DNA of 26,815 nt, taken from Bondarzewia mesenterica. Taxonomy: Eukaryota; Basidiomycota; Agaricomycetes; Russulales; Bondarzewiaceae. How positions within the stretch are numbered: position 1 is the first letter of the stretch; each line of letters starts with the position of its first letter. A program made the position numbers and the translations under genes. A model generated the notes under the pieces. That model had not been told where the DNA came from and searched no databases. It saw only the letters and a list, made by a program, of their open reading frames with translations. The stretch is from positions 1 to 26,815 of the forward strand of contig SGPL01000452.1 of NCBI GenBank assembly GCA_004802705.1, read 5' to 3'. This document shows, in pieces, positions 21,400 through 26,815 of the stretch.

Positions 21400-21900
21400 T
21401 TAGAGGAACACCTCCACAAGGAGGACCATTAGGACATATAAGTCTCCTTTGCATCACCCTTCTTTTTTGTTAAAAAAAAGGANGAGAAAAAAAGGATGAG
21501 AAATTCAGGCCAGTTTAGGACTATTGAAAGCTTAATAAATACACCATAAGGAATCAGTATCCTCTTCCCCTCAGCTCGGACATCATTGAAAGCCTAAAAG
21601 ACAAATGCATCTTTACAAAGATGGATGTCCGATAGAGATACAACAATGTTCAAATTAAGGAAGGCGATCAGGAAAAGGCAGCTTTCTTTATAAACTATAA
21701 GCTGTTTGAGCTTATGGTCATGTTCTTTGGTCTCACTAACTTACCGACGACCTTCCAAATGATGATGAATAAACTGTTTAAAGACCTCATCACTACTGAT
21801 GAGGTAATTATATACATAAATGACATTCTGGTAGCTATAGTCTACATGGAAAGACATCATGAACTGATAAATGAGATACTATGAAGACTCTGTAGCTAAA
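21400..21900 (+). pseudogene. Reverse transcriptase fingers/palm of element 2, catalytic motif broken
   Basis: Recognisable RT blocks in order: SPFFFVKKK, EKFRPV-stop-DY-stop-KLNKYTI, NQYPLPL, FTKMDVR-stop-RYNNVQI, GDQEKAAF, ELMVMFFGLTN-PTTFQMMMN, then Y-I-N-D-ILV at 21813-21824. Relatives have two Asp in this last motif; here the first is Asn (AAT), a G-to-A change that would destroy polymerisation. The frame continues to ERHHELINEIL and stops resembling RT near 21895; thumb, RNase H and integrase core are missing. An ambiguous base lies at 21483. Confidence 0.85.
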
Positions 21901-22330
21901 AGTGAAGAACCTTACCACTACACACCCCTCGATAAACTAACCCCTTAGAAATATGGCCCCTTTTAGGTGATGGACATACCCTTCTGAGTAAATGTCTGAC
22001 TAAAACTTCTGAATGCATGGAAGATACATCCAGTATTCTATATATTCCTGATCACACCATATGTTGAAACCCAAGCATATGGGCCAAACTTTGAAAGGCC
22101 AGACCTACCAGACCTCATAGATAATAAAGAAGCATATGAGGTCAAAAAGCTATTGGACTCTAAGATGTTCTGTAGAAATCTGCAATACCAGTCTGATAGA
22201 AAGGCTATTTACTTGCAGATGATGAATGAATATTCTGAAAAGACTTAGAAGAAAATATAGAGGATATATACACCACATTCAAAGACTTCTATAAAGAACA
22301 CCCACATATGATAAGCTTTACATCTCCTCT
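21901..22330 (+). pseudogene. Integrase C-terminus and chromodomain of element 2
   Basis: Directly follows the RT remnant. It reads PLDKLTP-stop-KYGPF, LNAWKIHPVF, PYVETQAYGPNFERPDL, then EAYEVKKLLDS, RNLQYQ and, after frame shifts, NEYSE, DLEENIEDIYTTF and YKEHPH. This is the beta-barrel C-terminus of integrase plus a chromodomain, the module that in chromoviruses targets integration to modified histones. Stops and at least one frame change within the chromodomain show it is dead. Together with RT it demonstrates an internal deletion of the region in between. Confidence 0.8.
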
Positions 22331-22559
22331 GATCTTATCATCCAATTATTGAGGATAATGAAGACTATAAAGAAGGGGGCAAATTCTCTCTTTCCCTCCT
22401 AATTTTTCACAGTTCTATAATCAGCCTCCTGTTACACTTAGTAAATTTTCAACTTGTACTTGCCATATTGACCCTAGCTTTTTTACTATATCATCTACCA
22501 CTAGCACCCAGACCTCTCCCTTTCCTTTTTCTCCTACCTCCAGCACTAACTCCTAAATT
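22331..22559 (+). other. Spacer between chromodomain and extra ORF
   Basis: Ser/Thr/Pro-rich when translated; contains stops soon after the chromodomain, so pol probably ends near 22350. The extra ORF may start earlier than 22560 within this spacer. Confidence 0.4.
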
Positions 22560-24100
22560 ATGTCATCACCTCTGCATTCCATTTCCTCCAAAGAATCAAA
22601 ATACCTTAATGAAGCAACCACTGAGGCCATAAGGATAGATACCTTAACATATATTCCACCTCTCACCCTCATCCACTACAACAGTAATGAGGCCAAAGAG
22701 GATATACATAAATGAGTGCAACAAGAACTGTTTCTACAAGAAGAAGTAGATAAGGTGCTCATTATCTTTCAAGCCCTGATAGAAAGGAACTGTCAAGAGG
22801 CTATAAGAGCAGTACAGAAAGCAGAGGAGGAATAGCAGCAGACTCATTATGAATAATAATAAGTGATCCTTGAAGGACTCATAGAAAAGGCTTAGAAAGG
22901 GGCATAACAAGAGAAGGCATGAAGGGCCTTCAAGGTCATGGTAGCCACAGATAGGATGAGAATAAGTGCACTAGACTTATAGAAAGAACTAGCCCATGCT
23001 TGATCAGACATAGAGGAAATGATTAATCAGATTGAGAACAACCTCTTTATTAGGAGGTTATCAGTGCCCTGTCCTCCTTCTTTCCACATCGATAATGATG
23101 CCCTTTTTTCACTGATATTCCATCCTATGTAGGGATACTATAAGACACCTCCCCTATACTGAACAGCCCCACTTTAGCAAATACTTACATGAACTTACTC
23201 TATCTCATAACACTATCACCTGAACCACCTCGCACCCTCTCCCTTATCGACAGATGAGACTTATCCATAGTCATCACCAGGACAGATATAATGCCAAATG
23301 GGCTTATTTACTATGGATACCCTACCATGGCCTCACTAGTTTGTATCTTCATCCCTCTCAGTAACTTCACATTTATGATCGAGTTAGATTTCTACAACAT
23401 CATAATGTCACTAGAAAAATTTGAATAGATAGAATAGGCCTTGACACAGCTAGGAGACCTGGGTCTGATAGCAGATATCTGCTACTACCATACTCTGACC
23501 CTCAATATTAAGGAGGAGCACCATTGCATCAATGAACATGAATGCCACTAGACCTAGCTTACTATTAACAGATGGGCAGTTGCAGCATGACTATGTGCAG
23601 CAGATGCAAGCCAGAGGCTAAAATCAATAGTCACAAACTTAATCCTGGCCTATTTAGTCCCCTCTCATATCCTAAATTAAGCAAGGTGCCTGGATGAAAA
23701 ACTAGCTATTAGGTGGTTAAGGGGTGGAGCAAGGAAGAGATATGCCAAACTACAAGTGATGAAGGTATCCATGGGCTGCTCACCTCAGATGGGTAGGTGA
23801 GGAGCAGAGAGACCTCACAGTAGACCTAGCAAGGATAAGAGATGTTATATTTACAATTTACCTCTATACCTCACTAAGGTATGCCCAAAATGTGCCCTTA
23901 ATAAGGGTGAAGAGCATGCATCTTCCCCTGACAATAATGATGATCATGATGATAATACTGGTGGGCCAAATGCCCTCTACTATGATATAGACTATACAGC
24001 TGACCCCAATTTGTACAACTACACTACTAACTAGAAGTCCTATTGAGGGCAACAGGAGTATAGTGAGGGGGCAGTTATCATGAATGATAGTATTATATGA
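22560..24100 (+). pseudogene. Extra ORF downstream of pol in element 2 (coiled coil plus degraded zinc knuckle)
   Basis: A long decayed frame of about 510 codons between the chromodomain and the 3' LTR. It runs from an ATG at 22560 through a Gln/Glu/Ala-rich predicted coiled coil (about 22720-23040: EEVDKVLIIFQALIERN, IRAVQKAEEE), changes frame once near 23150, then continues through TLSLIDR, RTDIMPNGLIYYGYPT, FMIELDFYNIIMS, ALTQLGDLGLIADICYYHTL and EEHHCINEHE, to a C-terminal C-YI-Y-NLPL-Y-LTKV-C (23843-23884). That has CCHC spacing with the second Cys and the His both Tyr, each one transition away. Nearly all stops fit former Gln, Arg or Trp. The final stop (24098-24100) lies inside the LTR. 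Family unnamed; a nucleic-acid-binding accessory protein is inferred. Confidence 0.55.
24052..24075 (+). promoter_or_regulatory. Polypurine tract of element 2
   Basis: AGTGAGGGGGCAG immediately before the 3' LTR, preceded by AGGAG; the expected primer site for plus-strand synthesis. Confidence 0.65.
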
Positions 24101-24477
24101 CTCTTTTCTTTTCTTTAATGGATGCATAACATTACTCTTCTCAATAAGGCAGTCTGGCTAATTGTGACCATTTCACCTCTATCAGCCCTTCCACTCTCAT
24201 GCCCTATATAATTATGTAAGCTAGTCCATGCACTGCAGTAGGGACATATACATACTATGACTAGACTTATGCTTACTTAGCTTGATCTCTTTCATCTACT
24301 TTTATACTTCGATAGAACTACTACAATAAGACATAGGGTTTAAGTCCCTACCTTTGCTTCTTGACATCTTGCTTGACTTAGCTTATAGCTAGTGTCCTAA
24401 AATCCTCTTAAAGCCTTAATAAGGCATAATTAAGCTTAGCATACAAAGTAAAACTATAAAACCTGACCATCTTAACA
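24076..24477 (+). mobile_element. 3' LTR of element 2
   Basis: Aligns end to end with 18545-18946. Its first bases are TATCATG rather than TGTCATG, a G-to-A change of the terminal TG. It ends CATCTTAACA. The minus-strand frame 23864-24127 across its start is a shadow. Confidence 0.9.
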
Positions 24478-24482
24478 GCAGC
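24478..24482 (+). repeat. Target-site duplication, right copy (GCAGC)
   Basis: Identical to 18540-18544, directly after LTR 2. Confidence 0.9.
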
Positions 24483-26060
24483 TAGTAGGATGGCCACTAA
24501 TTTTGCCCCCACATATAATCAGTCTGCTCTCATATAGATGGCCAGTTCACTGACTGAATGGCTTACTAAACCTGAGGGAAAGCTTCAGCTACAGCTAAAC
24601 CATGTGATATTATCTTAAGCCTTGCCTGAAGACTTTGAGTTTTTTGGTAAATGCTCTCACAATACTGTATAAATACCTTATATAAATGCATCTTTATCCT
24701 CTGCAGAAGGCTTGTTTACTGGAGTAAGATGTATTCATCGGCTTAAAGATAGTAAGAAGAATTTGAGTTGATATCTCTAGTCTAATAAAGTTGTGAGTCA
24801 CATTATGTTAGCTACATACTATTACAAGATTTGACTGCACATAACTTGGGCTCCATTTGTTCAGATATGTGTTTTCAACATTCTTTGCAATCTCTCTTGA
24901 TTCTTCTTCTCTGATATACAGATAGAGATCATCTCATGAGGGTTGGTAAATTTTAGTATTGATGACCTTCCTTCTGTCTTTAGCTTAAAAGATACCACAG
25001 ACAATTTACAAGAGTTGTATGGCATCTAGACAACATGCTATTGAGGTGCCTTTGATCATATCTATTATGCAAGTAGCTTAGTGGATATAATTATATAGGT
25101 ATACTTATAATAATATTATCTATTTGTGGAATTCACTGATATTGTTGGCAGGAGTTAAGTAATCCCTAAGTTGCACCACACCTTTGCATGTACCTACAGG
25201 ATTGTAGCTAAGAACTAGAAGAGGTATAGCAGGCATGATGCTAGTGGCATAAAATTGACTCATTCTTAACAGTACCTATAATATGCATTGGCAATCAAGA
25301 TTTTTATTTACATGAGCCAGTGAAGCTCACTGATAGGTGTATATATATATGCTGACTCACTAGTCCTTTTAAGAGGAGATGCATGGCAGTAAATCTCATG
25401 TGCATTACTTTGTGAATGCTTATCATCTGCAGCCTGTAATCTCAGATGATAGCCTAGTGGATATGTTATGCACAAGTTCAATACATTTGAGATTGATGCT
25501 TACAACCTCATACTATCCCTTCTGAAGCTGATCTTCACTTTTTAGATGGATACTTTACTAGATCCTTATAATCTTATTAGTCTCTATTTGATGTAAAATA
25601 CATTGAGTTTTATGTATCTGATTTACGACAATGACTAGGTATAATCAAAGTGCACAACTGTGGTGTTTGCCCTTGGACATATACTACAGATCTATCATAG
25701 AGAAATAATTAGCATGTAAAAGTGAAGGGGCATCAAGTGATTATTATGACATGTCTGGTAATTTGTTCAAAAAGTAGAATAAACACAATTCATTTTTATG
25801 GACTCTAGCTAGACTGCCTTGAGAAATAGGCCAGAAGTAATACAAGAGATACTTAATGGCATTGTCACATAGCTTGAATAATTAGCTTATATAGATTTGA
25901 TCTTGCATGTGTTGATATCCTTTAATTATTAAAGATGACTAGTGAGATGAGATCTGAGCATAGGATGTTTTAGCTGGTGAGATGATTTTGATGATTCTTG
26001 TGGTCTTAGAGCTTCTTAGTGATAATTTGATGCAGAGTGAGTTTGCATGCCATATTAGTT
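24483..26060 (+). pseudogene. 3' part of decayed gene split by element 2
   Basis: Continues the frame of 18366-18544 across one GCAGC: SRMATNFAPTYNQ, SLTEWLTKPEGKLQ, ALPEDFEFF, then a predicted 60-nt phase-1 intron (24647-24706, GTAAAT..CTGCAG), then GLFTGVRCIHRLKDSKK, VVSHIMLATYYYK and further helical or hydrophobic patches to at least 26000 in one frame. Stops are frequent but can be former Gln, Arg or Trp. I do not recognise the protein. The first ~450 bases are the best supported; farther right, persistence of one frame is only suggestive in such AT-rich DNA. It may be a host gene or an older repeat ORF. Confidence 0.4.
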
Positions 26061-26390
26061 TGTATGACAAGTTCTTTTATCAGTGCTGCTGGGTTAAAAA
26101 TTGAGATGCTGAGGATGAGGTGAGTGCAGTACATTTGCCTACTATTTCAAAGGATATAGAAGTAGAGAGCAACTCAGTGTAAAGCTCTCTCCCTAGTTCA
26201 TCTGCTATGACATCTAACAAAGGAGATTCAACATTAAGCTTGTTAGATATAGCATTTAAGCATATGACTATTCCACTCACATAAAAGAAGAAAGGTCGAA
26301 TGCAAAAGACCCTGTAATAATTAGCAGATCATGCTCACTGATCAAGCATCATTGTAGTGTAGTTACAAAGTTTACCATCTATTACTACTT
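26061..26390. other. Unassigned stretch before the second AT-rich block
   Basis: No reliable gene. The minus frame 26080-26280 is probably a shadow of the decayed + strand frame. This is not homologous by eye to the integrase C-terminus that borders the AT-rich block in element 1. Confidence 0.4.
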
Positions 26391-26598
26391 AAGGGTTTGC
26401 AAAGTCCCATTAATTCAATGGCTTATATTTTAATGTAAGGTTTGCAAAAGTGCTTATATATTATAAATGGCTTTTTATATGTTATTTTCTTATGTTATTT
26501 GTTATGTTTTTTCATATTTTTTTCCTATGCTTTTTTCTTATTTTTATATATATNTTTTCCTATGGTTTTTTTTCTTATGTTTTTTTCCTATGTTTTTT
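26391..26598. repeat. AT-rich block, copy 2
   Basis: Same order as 12428-12612: two GGTTTGCAAAGT-containing units, TTATGTTATTT-rich sequence and the TTTTTTTCCTATG minisatellite, ending in TTTAAAAGAAAATCACC. It is slightly longer than copy 1. An ambiguous base is at 26554. The overlapping + strand frames 26442-26656 are repeat translations. Confidence 0.75.
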
Positions 26599-26815
26599 TA
26601 AAAGAAAATCACCAGGGTGGACTTTGTCGATGATGTTGCAATGTTCGAAAGTGTAGCGACTGAAGAGAGAGAATTGTGGGGGGTTTGGACTGAGATAAGG
26701 CATGTCTGCCAGTAGATCACTAGAGATATTGTGAATAATGTGAAACTTATCAAGAAGTTTAGCCAAGATCAGGCATACTTTTTGAGCAACAGGCTTGTAC
26801 TTGCACTTTGCAATG
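26599..26815 (-). pseudogene. N-terminal pol linker, second copy (runs off window)
   Basis: Nearly identical to 12613-12830 (few substitutions, including Arg versus Cys in the FEH-NIID segment). Minus-strand reading: AKLLDKFHIIHN, LSPNPPQF, RYTFEHCNIID, KVHPGDFL, then the same abrupt junction to AT-rich sequence. It shows another copy of the element 1 deletion form extending beyond the window, oriented the same way. Confidence 0.75.

Larger units (their letters stand above)
18545..24477 (+). mobile_element. LTR retrotransposon 2 (Ty3/gypsy chromovirus-like), pol core deleted
   Basis: A complete insertion of 5933 bp: LTRs 18545-18946 and 24076-24477 (402 bp each) flanked by a perfect 5-bp duplication GCAGC. 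The internal order is gag with CCHC knuckle, aspartic protease, RT fingers and palm, integrase C-terminus with chromodomain, an extra ORF, a polypurine tract and the 3' LTR. RT thumb, RNase H and the integrase catalytic core are absent; the junction is near 21895-21915. By hand the LTRs differ at about 45 of ~403 positions, nearly all transitions. Many former Gln, Arg and Trp codons are stops, so it cannot be active. Confidence 0.9.

Noticed and set aside
26442..26656. Two + strand open frames with hydrophobic Phe/Leu/Tyr translations, resembling membrane proteins
   Set aside because: Encoded by the TTTTTTTCCTATG minisatellite and the antisense of the pol linker; not genes.
1..26815. CRISPR arrays, bacterial operons, riboswitches, rRNA
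   Set aside because: No regularly spaced repeats with unique spacers, no ribosome-binding-site pattern, and introns plus retroelements indicate a eukaryotic nuclear genome.

Overview
The window looks like repeat-rich nuclear DNA of a fungus, most likely a mushroom-forming basidiomycete (Agaricomycetes). That placement is inferred from the type of Ty3/gypsy gag-pol remnants and from short spliceosomal introns (56-89 nt) with GT..AG ends. I see no intact ordinary host gene, no rRNA or tRNA gene, no CRISPR array and no bacterial-style operon. Almost everything recognisable is a decayed LTR retrotransposon. In-frame stops are mostly of the kind produced by C-to-T or G-to-A change (Gln, Arg or Trp codons turned into TAG, TAA or TGA), and LTR copies differ mainly by transitions, as expected from cytosine-methylation or RIP-like decay.

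Layout. (1) 1-5280 is very AT-rich and gene-free. (2) 5691-6773 is a solo LTR (copy A, + strand). (3) 6774-8724 is unexplained sequence with a short degenerate tandem repeat. (4) 8725-16841 is LTR element 1, lying on the minus strand: 5' LTR (copy C, 15784-16841), leader, gag with a broken zinc knuckle, a DUF4100-like linker, a retropepsin-like domain with its catalytic Asp changed to Asn, the N-terminal pol linker, an AT-rich block where RT, RNase H and the integrase core should be, the integrase C-terminus, then an antisense intron-containing gene, a polypurine tract and the 3' LTR (copy B). (5) 16842-18365 is unassigned. (6) 18545-24477 is LTR element 2 (+ strand, 402-bp LTRs, perfect 5-bp target duplication GCAGC), inserted into an older decayed reading frame (18366-18544 joined to 24483 onward). 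It carries gag with an intact CCHC knuckle, a protease, part of RT with a broken catalytic motif, the integrase C-terminus with a chromodomain, and a long extra ORF. (7) 26391-26815 repeats the AT-rich/pol junction of element 1.

The most interesting pattern is shared by both elements. Each has lost the catalytic core of pol, and each carries an additional non-pol reading frame between the integrase remnant and the 3' LTR. Both extra frames combine helical, charged segments with a C-X2-C-X4-H-X4-C-like motif (intact in element 1, two ligands mutated in element 2). In element 1 the extra gene is antisense and keeps introns; in element 2 it is sense and its stop lies inside the LTR. In addition, the AT-block/pol junction of element 1 occurs twice in the window, so the deletion derivative was itself copied. 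This fits non-autonomous retrotransposon families that keep structural genes plus an accessory nucleic-acid-binding protein, but only a genome-wide copy comparison can establish it.
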